Source of the DNA: Tetrapyrgos nigripes
Lineage: Eukaryota > Basidiomycota > Agaricomycetes > Agaricales > Campanellaceae
Direction of reading: 5' to 3'
NCBI GenBank assembly: GCA_013368315.1
Contig: JAACJM010000040.1
Location: 310,001-374,000, forward strand
DNA: 64,000 nucleotides
Below the pieces are notes generated by a model. The model had not been told where the DNA came from and did not search any database. It saw nothing but the letters and a program-made list of their open reading frames with translations. This document shows, one piece after another, positions 1 to 11,279 of this stretch. The first letter of the stretch is position 1, and each line of letters begins with the position of its first letter. The position numbers were made by a program, and so were the translations under genes.

Positions 1-163
1 ACATCTCAAAGTCAGTAACAAGACGGAGAGAAAAGGCTGGAACACGTACCGCTCGTTTGAGGATGGACATTGTGATGGTAAAGGTGTGACAACGTGACAG
101 TCACAGCTACGAGACTTGCCGATGTCGAAAGCCAGGCTTGCATCCAGAACTTAAACGTAAACC

Positions 164-631
164 ATGTTGTCCCGTCTCTCTGCTGTCCGTCGCGCTCCTC
201 GAGTCATCTTTGTCTCTCAACGTTTCACTTCCAGTGTCAAGGAGGGAAGTGTTGCTAACTCGCAAGGTTTCAAGTAGGTCGTTCGGTCGCCTGTGCTGGT
301 ACACGCTAAATGATTGTTCACAGGAAGAAGGAAAATGCTCATGAGAGTGAGTCTCTCCGTGTAAAATGATGTGCTTGTTGAGCTCAATTCTGCGTTAGGC
401 GAGTACGCTCGCAAGCATGAAGTCGAGCAGTTGAAGAAACTGAGGGCTCAGGTAGGCTGTTCTTTTCTACAACGCCGCAGCCTAGTTGATTGTAATATTA
501 TGTAGATTGAGCAGAAGAAAATCGAACTGGTATACTTTCTTTCATCCGAGCCTTCTCCCATATACTGAATGCGTCCTATTCTCCAGGAACAATTGGAAAA
601 GGAACACGAGGTTGTTTCGAAGTCCTCTTAA
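164..631 (+). CDS. INH1: Mitochondrial F1-ATPase inhibitor (IF1 / IATP family)
   Basis: Small nuclear-encoded protein that blocks ATP hydrolysis by F1-ATPase when the matrix is de-energised. Five exons read as one frame: 164-273, 324-346, 399-451, 506-529 and 587-631, all with GT-AG introns, giving about 84 residues. The first 25 residues (MLSRLSAVRRAPRVIF...) are Arg/Ser-rich without acids, as expected for a mitochondrial presequence. Then comes the inhibitory segment with Gly/Ser and the KKENAHE block, followed by a Lys/Glu-rich coiled coil (KHEVEQLKKLRAQIEQ) typical of IF1 dimerisation. Length matches the family. The start is the first ATG that gives a presequence. The assignment rests on this pattern; exon 4 is only 24 bases, so that junction is the least certain. 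Confidence 0.85.
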
Positions 632-916
632 ACACAAGGATATCTTGATGTAGGCCATGGATTCATGTTCGTCTGTTTCAATTTCATCCGTTATCTGACT
701 GTAATCTGTTCTTTCCAGTAGGACTTTTGTTGTATAATTGTCCTTTACATTATTTCCTAACCCACAAAATGCAATAGTTTTCTTTCCCAAAATGGATTAA
801 TGTTGTCCGAAACTACACAATTCGTCGAAGACACCTTGTACATCCTGCTGGCTTGGCAAGGTAGACGTGGCCTCCTAACTACCCACTGTCAGAGTATTAT
901 GTAGTTCCTCCCCAAG

Positions 917-954
917 TCTACGTCATCAAGTCTAACTGTCTACGTCATCAAGTC
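917..954 (+). promoter_or_regulatory. Tandem ACGTCA-type (ATF/CREB-like) sites
   Basis: A 16-bp direct repeat, TCTACGTCATCAAGTC, occurs at 917-932 and 939-954, 22 bp apart. Each copy contains TACGTCA, a half-site for bZIP factors of the ATF/CREB class. It lies about 200 bp upstream of the stress-type gene starting at 1153. That it acts as a control site is inferred from motif and position. Confidence 0.5.
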
Positions 955-1045
955 ACCTTTTCGTATGGAGTCCAAGTTCCGCACAGTGACGACCTGCCTC
1001 CATTACTGACGCCGGCAATGACGCGATATCATCCATCCTCGTAGG

Positions 1046-1053
1046 TTTATAAA
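1046..1053 (+). promoter_or_regulatory. TATA-like box
   Basis: TTTATAAA lies about 100 bp upstream of the ATG at 1153, downstream of the paired ACGTCA sites. The spacing suits a strongly induced fungal promoter. Confidence 0.45.
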
Positions 1054-1152
1054 GGACGTCTTCCTTTTCCTTCGTCCCATTAACTTCCACTTGAACAACC
1101 TCGTCAACTAATACTCGAGTTCTTTATCTCTATAACCGTTGCTCTATCCAAC

Positions 1153-1725
1153 ATGTCTTCCATCAACCCAACCACTCGCCCCGAACACCAAGTCCACGGT
1201 TCTTCCGACCCTCTCCCGGGCGCTCGTGGTGCGCAATCCGGTGCAGTGGACTATAGTCCCGAGACGATTGAGAGGCTACCAGCTTCGCATTTAAATGACC
1301 AAGGAGCACCTGCTGTTCATGGAGAAGGACAGAATGCGTTTAATTCGGATAGGCCAATGAATGTGCAGCCTACGCCTGCTGGTAAGTGTTTTTGTTGTTT
1401 TGATGAGACAGGAATAAAGTGTCTGACGCGCTCCTTTGTCCTCGTGGCTGGGATGGATATATAGGCGGTGTAGCTGTTGATGGTCGTGCTGACCTTCCCG
1501 AAGGAAAGGCGTCGATGATGGATAAGGTTGTCGGAAAGACTGAGAAGGTTGGTCACTAAAACTGATTTTCATTTTTCCACTTTTGCTGACTGACTTCCTC
1601 TTTACTTTATCCAACAGGTCCTAGGTAAAGCTACGAAGAACGCTGAACTACACGAGAAGGGAGAGCTCAGAGAAGCTGGAGGCAAAGCTGCTGCTGCAGG
1701 TGGTGCCAAGGCGCCTCATGATTGA
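1153..1725 (+). CDS. Small hydrophilic stress-type protein (CsbD/LEA-like)
   Basis: Three exons (1153-1381, 1465-1547, 1618-1725) encode about 139 residues. The N-terminal half is disordered and rich in Pro, Ser and Gly. The C-terminal half is a Lys/Ala/Gly/Glu helix with the repeated pattern KVVGKTEKVLGKATKN and then ELREAGGKAAAAGGAK, which resembles CsbD and LEA-type stress proteins. There is no signal peptide or membrane segment, so a cytosolic or nuclear protectant role is likely. Paired ACGTCA elements and a TATA box upstream fit stress induction. Exact family membership is not certain; the gene structure is well supported because all phases join. Confidence 0.65.
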
Positions 1726-1746
1726 GGATTGAGCGCTTGAGGGAAC

Positions 1747-1768
1747 ATGATGATGATGATGATGATGG
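1747..1768. repeat. (TGA)n microsatellite
   Basis: About seven ATG/TGA trinucleotide units lie in the 3' untranslated region just after the stop codon at 1725. Confidence 0.9.
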
Positions 1769-3444
1769 ATGAACGGACAAATTCAGTGTACTTTACAATC
1801 AAGATTTTTCATGATGCATGTAGCGTAAAAAGCAAATCTAATCGTGTATGTACACATATTTTTATGTAGTAGCAGGAGAACTATGTGTGGTCCTCTGCAA
1901 TGCTGGTTACCCCGAGCCCAACCTCGTTTTCGAGTCAGATCTAAAGGGAAGGGGGAAGAATAGCTTTTGAAGGAGAATTTGGATCCTGGATACAGTCTAA
2001 CTGGAGCGCTAAAAAAAGGTCTTCTTAGGTCAGGTACTGAAGACACAATTTCAAAATCCAATCGTCGTGGGTTCAGCGATAGGAACTGATAGGGACGATG
2101 GTTGCCTGTGGTTGCTAGTGGTTGCTGTGGGGCCTGCGATGGTCGCTCTTCAAGTCGTTGCTCTGGTTCCGGCGGGATGACTGAAATTACTAACTGGATA
2201 TAGGAGGATATAGGATTAGAAGGATTCGAGGAACTTGCTGGAATTTGGAAGGCTTTGATAGAAGTGAGTCTATTCCTGTCTATTCCTTATAACCAACCGC
2301 TCCACATCTAGGCACAAGCGGATATTACACTGACAGCGCGATAAAATATTTCGACATTTTTTTGTGCCACCGTGGAAGGTAAGTTGACCAACTTTGTCAC
2401 TGCTATGTAGCGTTATTGTACTGCTTACACCAGTAGCTCAAATGATACTTAGCCTGGGGAAAATCTGCAGAGTCAGAACCTCTCGGCGAGGTCCACGGGA
2501 CGTCGAGTGGTCTTGCGCATCGATACCAATGCAATGGAATGATGTGGATAAAATGTTAGCGAGCAGTCCCTGTTACTACTTATAACTAGTCTAAGTATAG
2601 ACTTTCAAGCTCACGATCTTCGTTCGTGGATTGATAAAAAAACATTTAATTTGGAGCATCCGTGAGTTCGATCTGTGTCCGGGCGAAATAAACCTTCAAT
2701 GGAAATGCGGGCGGCGGAAGGATGAATCTTGGTGCTGTGCCCGTAACTATGTAGCTTGGTGGCTAAGATTAGTAAGAGTTGTATCAGCTCTTGGTCCTGG
2801 CCCGGGTAAGTAATAGGTAGACTCCTCCTCCGAGTCTGAGATCTAGAGTGGCTGGGAAGAAAATTCGAAAAAAACTCTTAATAGGTCATTGCCACTGGTG
2901 GAAAGTTTGATGGCTTGAACAGAATTGGATTGGATAAGTATGTCCTCTCATCTTCCTTGCATGATGAGGCGATAAGTATTATCCCGAACGGGTACAGGTA
3001 CTACGGGAGTTGTGATTTCGAAGTCCGAGTCGTCGGTGAAAGCGTTGATTGGGTTTTGGCTTCTATGGCTTGGTAACCTCTCAACTCCACAAGTTGTCAT
3101 TTGTGCCGACGGGGTAGGGTCGCTGAAATAAAGTAGGTATAGGTCGGTATGTAGCGGGTCGCATCATGATCTTGTCAGCGTATATCATTATTCCAGTGAT
3201 TCAGATATATGTGCGTACAGATCGCTAACAACTCTTCTGATCGTACCAGATCTCTGTGCAGCTTCTGCGTGTCTTCTACTGTCTTTTCTTGGTCTTTTCT
3301 CTCTCCCATCGGTGTCAGGACTAGTTGTACCCTGGTTGTGCCCTGTTACGGTGCCCGTACTGGCGTTAGACGACGACAAGGACTCTCGGATTACATAGGT
3401 CCATCGACGAAGGCTAACGACAAAAGACGGACTAGGTTAAGATT
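1769..3444. other. Gene-free stretch
   Basis: About 1.7 kb with only short, unsupported reading frames on both strands. No recognisable protein family, tRNA or repeat with clear ends was found. A short run of GGTTGC-type repeats occurs near 2100-2140. Confidence 0.5.
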
Positions 3445-4936
3445 ATGGCCTCGACTATTGTGCAAACGTTCAACAATACCAATGCTTCGAGATACGTGAG
3501 TCGTAAGTGCGATTTCCATGTACTCATGAAAGAATTTAGTACTTACTTCTTTCGCTGTGTAGTCGCGGGGCTTGTGGTAAGTGCTTGGAATGATCATCCT
3601 GTTTTCCAACTTGACTGAGCCACAACCGTTATTTCAGGTGCTTGTTTACGACCATTGCATTACTTTTGATGATGAAGTCGAGTTTATCTGGAAAGCAAAA
3701 TGGAAACTTCCAAAGGTTCTGTTCTTGCTGCTCCGGTATATCGTACCCATTGCGCTTCTGGTCAATATTATCTGTGAGTCTACTTCAGCACTCTGGAATT
3801 CGTGACGTCGTACTTACCGAAGCTCTGCAATGCCAGACATGAGCGGTATCTCAGGGTATGTGTCAGACAAGGTATGTAGTAAATAGTTCATCTCGTTCAT
3901 TGACCATAGCTGAAGCAACCTTGAAGCATTGTGTCGTTTGGTTTGGAGTTAGTGTAAGTCACTTGCTTGAGAGAAGGAAAAGCAGTCATTCATCCTGAAG
4001 ATAGGTGTTTATAGGAATTTGGTGGTGAGTCACAAAACATATTTCCTCAGTCATCGGGTTACTCACTCTCTCTCATCCGTGTAGTATATATATCGCCAAC
4101 TGTAAGGAGAACAGCGAAATGGTTTTACGACTGACACGAACGAGCTTACCTTGTTGCAGTTCTGGTTCTCCTTCATCTATGGAACATTAGTGACAGGAAC
4201 AAATTCCTTGTCATCGCAACGCTCGTTATCTATATCCTGGCGTTCATAGCAAATATGGTCACCGCTGCACTTGCCGTGTCTTATCTACCAGGTGGGTGGA
4301 TCCATTGCTCAAAAAAAATAGCAGTAGATTACTCACTAGCTTCTTCCTCCTTCCTCTTGTATCCCCCGTAACCGTATGTAGGCCACACAACGTATTCGCC
4401 AATTTTCAAACTCTGCGCACTCGATCACAAGAAAGGCATACCATTTGTCTGGGCGCCGGGTCTTGTTTTGGATGTTCTAATAATCCCGACTCTTATTTAT
4501 AACGCGCTGGAGAGACCGAGAGATGCTCGTACGGAATTGACGACTCAGGTTTTTCGTGATGGGCTTTTGTTTTTTGCTGTAAGTTCCTATGTTTCGGTTG
4601 CGTTAGCTGTCGCTCATTTGCCGGCTTTGGGTTTAGATCCTTCTGAGTAGGTTTTTCTTCAAGCGAATGATATTGCGAGAGGATGGAAGAAACTGATACA
4701 TATTTGGATGAATAGTTCTTCGACTCACCAACCTACTACTTGCTATCTTTGCTCCAGTGAGTATCATTCCTGCTAGAAATACTGACCAAATATTGACCCG
4801 TCTATGCATCGCACCTGTAGATATCTCTCCTGTTCCTCGGCGTATAGTGCGTACCAACTGGACAATGTTCATGTTCTAGTCTCTGAACCTCATCTTCCAG
4901 CTTCATATGGGCATGCACTACATTGACAATCAGTAG
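3445..4936 (+). CDS. DUF6533-type multi-pass membrane protein
   Basis: The N-terminal exons 3445-3502, 3563-3576 and 3638-3773 join in phase to give ASRYVSLAGLVVLVYDH, then the signature LTFDDE-like block (CITFDDEVEFIW), then a membrane helix (VLFLLLRYIVPIALLVNII). This is the hallmark of the basidiomycete DUF6533 family, predicted to have seven helices. Further exons encode VLVLLHLWNISDRNKFLVI with a helix (about 4160-4292) and WAPGLVLDVLIIPTLIYNAL (about 4382-4579). The likely stop is at 4934-4936 after a short last exon. Function is unknown. Two internal joins (around 3960-4100 and 4580-4730) could not be phased cleanly, so the gene may be mis-spliced here by eye or damaged. Confidence 0.6.
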
Positions 4937-5726
4937 GATGATGCTGAGGTTGAGAAAACTTCAAGCAAAAAGAAATCAAAGACTTCCTCGGAAAAGCATG
5001 GATACCGAATCATATTGGACTATAGACTCTTTCCCTCCGTCTAGGTTGTCAAGCCATGTCAAGCAGTTTTCTTTTTCTTGAGTGTCGTCGAGGCTGAGCG
5101 AGCTTTAAGTATATGACCTGAGGATAGATATGGATGAGTATATTGTGAGTTAGCTAGGTCGTTAGCGTTGTATATACCTTGATTATGTATTCTTATTGGT
5201 ATACGCAACAATCATTGACGCTGGATCGTTGAAGTCTTGACTTTTGGTGTTGAGAAACGGGAGTGGCTTGGCATGAGCACGCGGACGTGACGCGCCCTAC
5301 CCACGTGCAGGCTCTTTGCCAGGGTTTGTTGATGACTTGAGCAAAGTAAGTAAGCACGCGCAAACAACAGTCTTTCTTCGTGACCACTTCCGTCGACGTT
5401 GTTTCCGCGTCTTTTGCATATTGGTGTGGTACGTCTTCATTCCTCATCAATGGATGGCCAAGTAACCATTTTTTTTTGTTCCAGATAATCCTTCACACTC
5501 CGGGCTAAACGAACAAGCCCCTGTCAATACCTCAACGCGTTGTATGTCGTCACTTTTCACTTTTTTTCTCTGTCAAATGTAGTTTCAGACGCGTCTTTGG
5601 CTGTGTACTTATTTGTTTTTCACAACAAGGTGCCAGTCGGTGTTTTCTAGTCGCAGAAATTCGGCGTGAACGCAGCTGTGTTTAAACTCGACGCGACAAT
5701 CAACACACACTACAATCATTTGAGAA
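4937..5726. other. Intergenic region upstream of H2A.Z
   Basis: About 790 bp with no supported gene. It includes the 3' flank of the DUF6533 gene and the promoter of the histone variant gene; CT-rich tracts lie near 5470-5580. Confidence 0.5.
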
Positions 5727-6332
5727 ATGGCACCAGGACCCAAGTCGGGAGGAAAATCCAAGGCTGGCGGAACTTCCGCACCAGCAGCCCAGAACCAGCA
5801 GAAGTCGATCATGACTAGGAGTCAGAAGGCTGGACTGCAGGTACGTTTGTTTGCCCTCCGTGCCACTACATCCGCATGGGGCGTGTGGTGTGCTTTAAGG
5901 TGTGACTATTCATTGATACTCATTTCCCCATTTCCTCCTAGTTTCCTGTTGGACGTATTCACCGTTACTTGAAGCAGCGAACGCAACACAATGTTCGGAT
6001 CGGAGCCAAGGCTGCTGTGTATACTTCCGCGATTTTGGAGTATCTCACTGCGGAGGTGTTGGAACTTGCAGGTGTGTTTTCAGAGAAAGGATTCCTTGTC
6101 TTTTGTTGCGTGCTAAGTTTCTTTTCTTTGTTCTTTTACAGGAAACGCATCTAAGGATCTTCGCGTGAAGAGGATAACGCCTCGTCACCTTCAACTCGCT
6201 ATTCGTGGAGATGAAGAGTTGGATACGCTTGTCAAGGCTACTATTGCTGGGGGAGGTGTATTGCCCTTCATCCATAAGAGTTTGACCAATGTCAAGGCAC
6301 TCCCTAAAAAACCTGATGGTCAGCCCCAGTAA
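5727..6332 (+). CDS. HTZ1: Histone H2A.Z variant
   Basis: Replacement histone placed by SWR1-type remodellers at promoters. Three exons (5727-5840, 5942-6071, 6142-6332) join in phase to give 144 residues. Diagnostic segments are [56 protein letters not shown] and the H2A.Z-specific [18 protein letters not shown] followed by VLPFIHKSL. The acidic patch residues are retained. The N-terminal tail is Gly/Lys/Ser-rich as in other fungal H2A.Z. The short C-terminal tail lacks an SQE motif, so it is not canonical H2A. Confidence 0.95.
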
Positions 6333-7151
6333 GGACGTTATTTCCTTGGTTGTCGACGTTTATGATCGATTTCCCTGTTGTGTATTCTTTTCTTGCTACG
6401 AACATCTATATACCGTTATAGTTATTAGTCCTCCCTATCTTGTTGCGCTTTTACTCGAGTACTCGTATATGTCGTTGTCTCGTCTGTTTGTGCTTTCCTG
6501 GTTGATAAACCAGTTAGCGCATATGTACGCAGTGTATTGGACCCTGTATGCTTCGCTTGTATGATACTATGGAAGATTCGTTGCCAGTATCTGCGAGATC
6601 AGCGTTATCTAATAGAACCAAAAAGAAAACGTTGATGAGAGTATTCTTTATTGTTGAAGACGTGGAGACATCAAGGTACTCATCATTTTATGAATGAGCG
6701 CCCCGCGCTCCCTCGGCATTGGACTGCAGAAGCGCGAAGGAGTGAATTGTCGGAAGAGTTTATTGTTTCCTCAGTTGGGAGACGCTCTCCTAGCCTGGCC
6801 CCGAGGCCCTATGGATTTGATGCACGCGCTTTAGAAGACATCAGAGCCTGACAAGAAATCTACTGATGGAAGTCCGCCGAGTAGCCGACGTACACAGACA
6901 ACGTGTGTCGCTCAGTGCATAGTGTCAGAAAAGAGTTGTAGCTTGAAGGTTGAAGGTTTGAGAGAGAGCAGGCCTCGATAGCGACGGATTACAGTGCTGT
7001 AGACATCTTGAAACGCTTTGGGATTGACAGTGACAAGAAGCACAAAAGCTCTCATTCAATTGTCAAAGCACGTGCTTGTTGGTGGCTTTGCTCTTTGATT
7101 CCCTCCAACCATCGTTACTCATCGTCGACAACGTCGAGCTCGTCCACAGCC
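6333..7151. other. Intergenic region
   Basis: About 820 bp between H2A.Z and the kinase gene. No supported gene. An upstream in-frame reading region (7008-7151) lacks family similarity and its first codon is TTG, so it is treated as 5' leader. Confidence 0.5.
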
Positions 7152-10100
7152 ATGTCGACGAGCCTCCAAATACCACCAACCGACTCATCTCCTGGCCCTT
7201 CTCGCCAGCATCACTCAGCTGCCGCCCCAACCAACAGGCCAGTCTCCGTAACCGTCCATTCCTCACCGCCGTCGACAACTTCACCATCTTCAAGGAAGCA
7301 TCGAGCTTCTCGCCAGGTGGTCTCCTCTACACAGAACTCTAGCAGCCAACATGGCCGTAGCCAAGAAGAGTCATCATCAGCTCCTTACACCGATGTTTAC
7401 AACCATCCCGCTGCAGTGGCCTATGCCGCTGCACATCCTCGAAGGACCATCCCGAAATTCGGGCCTTATCTCTTATTACAAACTCTCGGAGAGGGCGAGT
7501 TTGGTAAAGTCAAACTCGGTCTTCACTGTCAATGGGGTGAGGAGGTGGCAGTCAAACTTATCAGGCGCGGAAATGTCGACAGTGCTGTTCGCATGTCAAA
7601 GGTTGAGCGTGAAATCGAAGTCTTGAGAGTACGTCCTCGTTGTCTATGGATCTATTTCATGTCTTCCCCATGTTTCCCTTTTCTCCATCTTTGACCTCAT
7701 TTTTTTACTTCCGGGCATCTTGCAAGACACTGACAATGTTTTCAGACACTCAAGCACCCGAACATCGTCCGTCTGTACGACGTAATCGAGACAGACAAAT
7801 ACATTGGAATCATCATCGAATATGCATCTGGAGGAGAACTATTCGACCACATCCTAGCCCACCGCTACCTTCGCGAACGAGACGCCGCGAAACTCTTCTC
7901 CCAACTCATTTCTGGCGTTTGGTACATCCACCAAAAGAAAATTGTCCATCGAGATCTCAAGCTCGAAAACTTGTTACTCGACAGACACCGCAATGTTATC
8001 ATCACCGATTTTGGCTTTGCCAACCGTTTTGAGCACCGTGCCGACGATCTCATGCAGACTTCTTGCGGCTCTCCCTGTTATGCCGCTCCGGAACTTGTCA
8101 TCAGCGAGGGTCTGTACGTCGGAAGTGCTGTCGATATCTGGAGTTGTGGAGTCATCTTGTATGCCATGCTGGCAGGATACCTTCCCTTCGATGACGACCC
8201 AGCCAATCCCGACGGTGACAACATCAATTTGCTGTACAAATACATTGTAAACACTCCCCTTTCATTCCCCGACTACATCTCGGACCAGGCCAGAGATCTG
8301 CTTTCCATGATGCTCGTTCCAGACCCAAGCAGGCGAGCGAGCTTGGAAGCCGTCATGCGTCATCCTTGGTTGGCGGCTTACCAAAGCGAGGCTACTGACC
8401 CCAGCGCTGGACTCCCGATTGCTTTTGGCAGAACCGTCGACGAATTGGAGAAAGCTGCTATGGATCAGCATCATCAGAAGAGACTTGCCTACCAGAGGCA
8501 GATGAAGGCTGCAACTGCAGCTGCTACTGTTCCTTCTTCCGACAGACGCGCTCAGAGTCATCGTCCCGAGATGATTACGAGCAACTCTGCTATGGCGACT
8601 ACTGGTTCTGGGGGCAGAAGCGCGTCTATAGAGCCCACAGCGTTCTACGAAACACCTGCGGCTCACACTGTGTCACCTGGTAGCGCCTCCAAGAAAAACA
8701 AATACGATGCTATGGATGACGATCCTTTTGCTGGCCCTGGCATGCATAGCGACATCATTGCTTCCGGTGGTGTGGAAACTCCTTCCAAGAAAGGTGCTCG
8801 TCCACACACTGTGCAGGTCGAGTATGATAGTTCTCAGACCCGAAGAGAGAAGAGGGAGAGAAGTGAAGCTAATGGTGCACCTGCCGATTCGGACAGAACC
8901 AAGAGACACAGAGAGAAATCGCGCTCACCCAGCCGTGGATCCTCATCCCAAGCCAAGTCTCCTTCTGCCTCACACAAGAAGGGTGGTTCGCAAAGCAGCA
9001 TTGCAGCCAAACCCCTTCCACCCTCTCCTGCCCCTGTCTCGGCTTCTTCATCTCGTAAAGACCAAAAGAAGGAACGAGAACCTTCTGATACGCCTTCAAG
9101 AAGCAGCACCCTCACTTCTCCCAAAGACATTATGCCAGAACCACCCAGTATCACTCTCGCCAGTCCTCCCGCGACCCCTATCACTGCTGCCACTCCAGAC
9201 AAGGGTGACGACAGGGGTAGCAAAAAGAGCATCACACCCGCCAGTTCACAATCTAGCAGGCATAAGAGAGGTATGTCCTCCATCGACCGTCTCGCCAAGA
9301 TCTTGGGCGGGTCGAACAGCGATGTTGATGTTAACGGTGACAAAACTACAGATATGATTACTACGTCTTCCACTGAGAAAGATTCCGATGTGTTATTGTC
9401 TCCTTCGGCAGAGAACGAGAGCAAGTCAGCGAAGAAGAGTAGAAGGAACACGCTTACTGTGATGGTTGAACCCATCAGCCGGACCATTAAGAACAGGACT
9501 AAAGGAAGAAACGTCACCAACCCGCTTACGGATGGAGAGAAATTCGTGGAAGTGGAGAAAGATGTGGATGCAGGTGTTGCGGCCGAACCTCGTAGTGCTG
9601 TTTTACCACAGAATCATCCTTCGGAATTGGGTAGTGTCACGACGCGCACTAATACGTTTGCTACGCCTGGAAGAGGTAGTGGAATGCAGGCCTCGACGAA
9701 TAAGGCTGTGAAGGTGATGCAGTGGTTTAGGAATAAGAGTAAGGCTGAGCCTGCTGGGACGAGTGAGGAAGAGGACAGGGAGAAGGATGAAGAGGCCGAA
9801 GTGGAGAAGAGATCCACAACGCCGACCCAAAGCAAGTATAGGGTGAAGAGCGCAGCATCGTCTAACACGATCAACCAGACGAGCGTTACCAATATTCCGC
9901 CTCCACCTCTGCCAGTTTCACCTCCTTCGTCAAAGAGGACTTCGGGCAAACTTGGTGGTCATCCACAGAGAACACCTTCGTCTACCACAGATGGGTCAAC
10001 CGCCACACCCAGCTTTGTCACGAGGTTCAGGAACTCGGTTACGGTTGGTGGTGGTTCTGGACGTGAAAGACCTAGGGATAGAGGTGGAGATGATTCCGTC

Positions 10101-10833
10101 AAGAACCCGCTGAGTGCGTTGAGGATTCACCATGGACCATTGGATCAAGATACAATTACAACAAGGCCTCCTCCTGAAGTTATGAAGATGGTCAAGGAGG
10201 TGTTGTTGAACATCGGGATGGAGATCCAGGTTGAGGGAGAGTTCAAGTACAAGTGTGTTCGTCCGAAGAAGAAGAGGGTTCCGGGTACGCCTAGTAGTGG
10301 ATTCGGCGGGAACGGACTGGCAGCATTTGCAATGAGTGGGAGTGCGGCTTCGAATGGGGTGAGTGTGTCTTGGTTTTGTTCAGTTTCATCCTTTCTGAGC
10401 GTTTGTTGACGAATGTGCGTTCTATCAGGTCGACAAACGGGGTCTTCCCATCCCTTCAAATTCAGGCTTTTCGGGATCTGGGAATACGATGCTCCGGATG
10501 CTTATGCGCAGAAATTCATCGCAAGTAAGCTCATCGTATGAAGACGATTCCTTTAACCAGAGTATGTTTGTCGCTGAGCCTGGGTCGGGACAAGAGCCGT
10601 TATATGGTGATCCCGCTCAGGATGCGGGTGATGAAGTCAAGTTTTCGGTAGAGTTGACGAGATTGGATCGGTTGGCGGATACGTATAGTTTGGATATTAG
10701 AAGGATGAAAGGAAATTTGAGGAGTTATAAGTTTTTGTATGATAGCATTAGAGGGTGAGTTGACTCTTTGTGGTCGGTGTCTGGGAGATGGTGCTGATTG
10801 TTTTTCCTAAACAGACGTGCACAGTTGCGATAG
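7152..10833 (+). CDS. KIN4: Kin4-like serine/threonine protein kinase (CAMK-like)
   Basis: Four exons (7152-7628, 7746-10358, 10429-10754, 10815-10833) give about 1144 residues. The kinase domain starts near residue 98: glycine loop LGEGEFGKVKLG, catalytic lysine in VAVKLI, HRDLKLENLL catalytic loop, DFGFAN, and the Kin4-type SCGSPCYAAPELVI activation segment. The insert DDDPANPDGDNINLLYKYI is typical of Kin4 relatives. A long Ser/Thr/Pro- and Lys-rich tail follows. The C-terminus (VKFSVELTRLDRLADTYSL ... LRSYKFLYDSIRG) resembles a KA1 membrane/autoinhibitory domain. In yeast Kin4 guards spindle position; the role here is inferred by family. The start at 7152 is the first ATG of the long frame; the TTG at 7008 is not needed. 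Confidence 0.85.
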
Positions 10834-11140
10834 AGGATTAGGTTGTTAACTTGGTGTTAAGACATCGTTGACGTATATGGTTTCCCTTTTTTTTTTTTCA
10901 TATCATGGTCATGCTCGTCTTTGGTCTCTCTGCTACTACCTAGTACCTAGCGACAACAAGCCAACTTTTCGTCGCTCTCTACCTAGCTAAACCGTTTAAT
11001 CATTTCGCTGTTGTATAGTTTGTGTTACTTGCTCGTTACTTGGGTGGTTTTTCTATTATGTTCCCTTGAATGACATTTCTCTCCTCCACATTATATGTAT
11101 GTGCAAAATCTGCTCCAAAGGCGCATAAGCGGCGCTGTAA

Positions 11141-11200
11141 TGACGTCTAAAATCATAGGAGGAACTTGGAAGCGTCATCGTGCACCCATCCGTGACGTCA
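11141..11200 (+). promoter_or_regulatory. CRE-type sites upstream of the Ish1-like gene
   Basis: A perfect palindromic CRE, TGACGTCA, lies at 11193-11200 and a near match, TGACGTCT, at 11141-11148, 80-140 bp before the ATG at 11280. In fission yeast, ish1 is a stress gene controlled by the Sty1/Spc1-Atf1 pathway, whose factor binds this motif. Conservation of that control is inferred. Confidence 0.6.
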
Positions 11201-11230
11201 TATACGATGCTCCTTTGTCCTCCTCAAACA

Positions 11231-11237
11231 TATATAA
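11231..11237 (+). promoter_or_regulatory. TATA box
   Basis: TATATAA sits 43 bp upstream of the ATG at 11280 and just downstream of the CRE sites, consistent with an inducible promoter. Confidence 0.55.
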
Positions 11238-11279
11238 GTATGCCCGCCGTACAATATCTCCTCTTCACTTTTCCCCGTC

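Noticed and set aside
7008..7151. N-terminal extension of the kinase
   Set aside because: It starts with TTG, has no similarity to kinases and is not needed for the frame; the ATG at 7152 is a better start.
8834..9520. Long minus-strand open frame inside the kinase gene
   Set aside because: Composition mirrors the Ser/Lys-rich coding tail of the kinase on the other strand and shows no domain.
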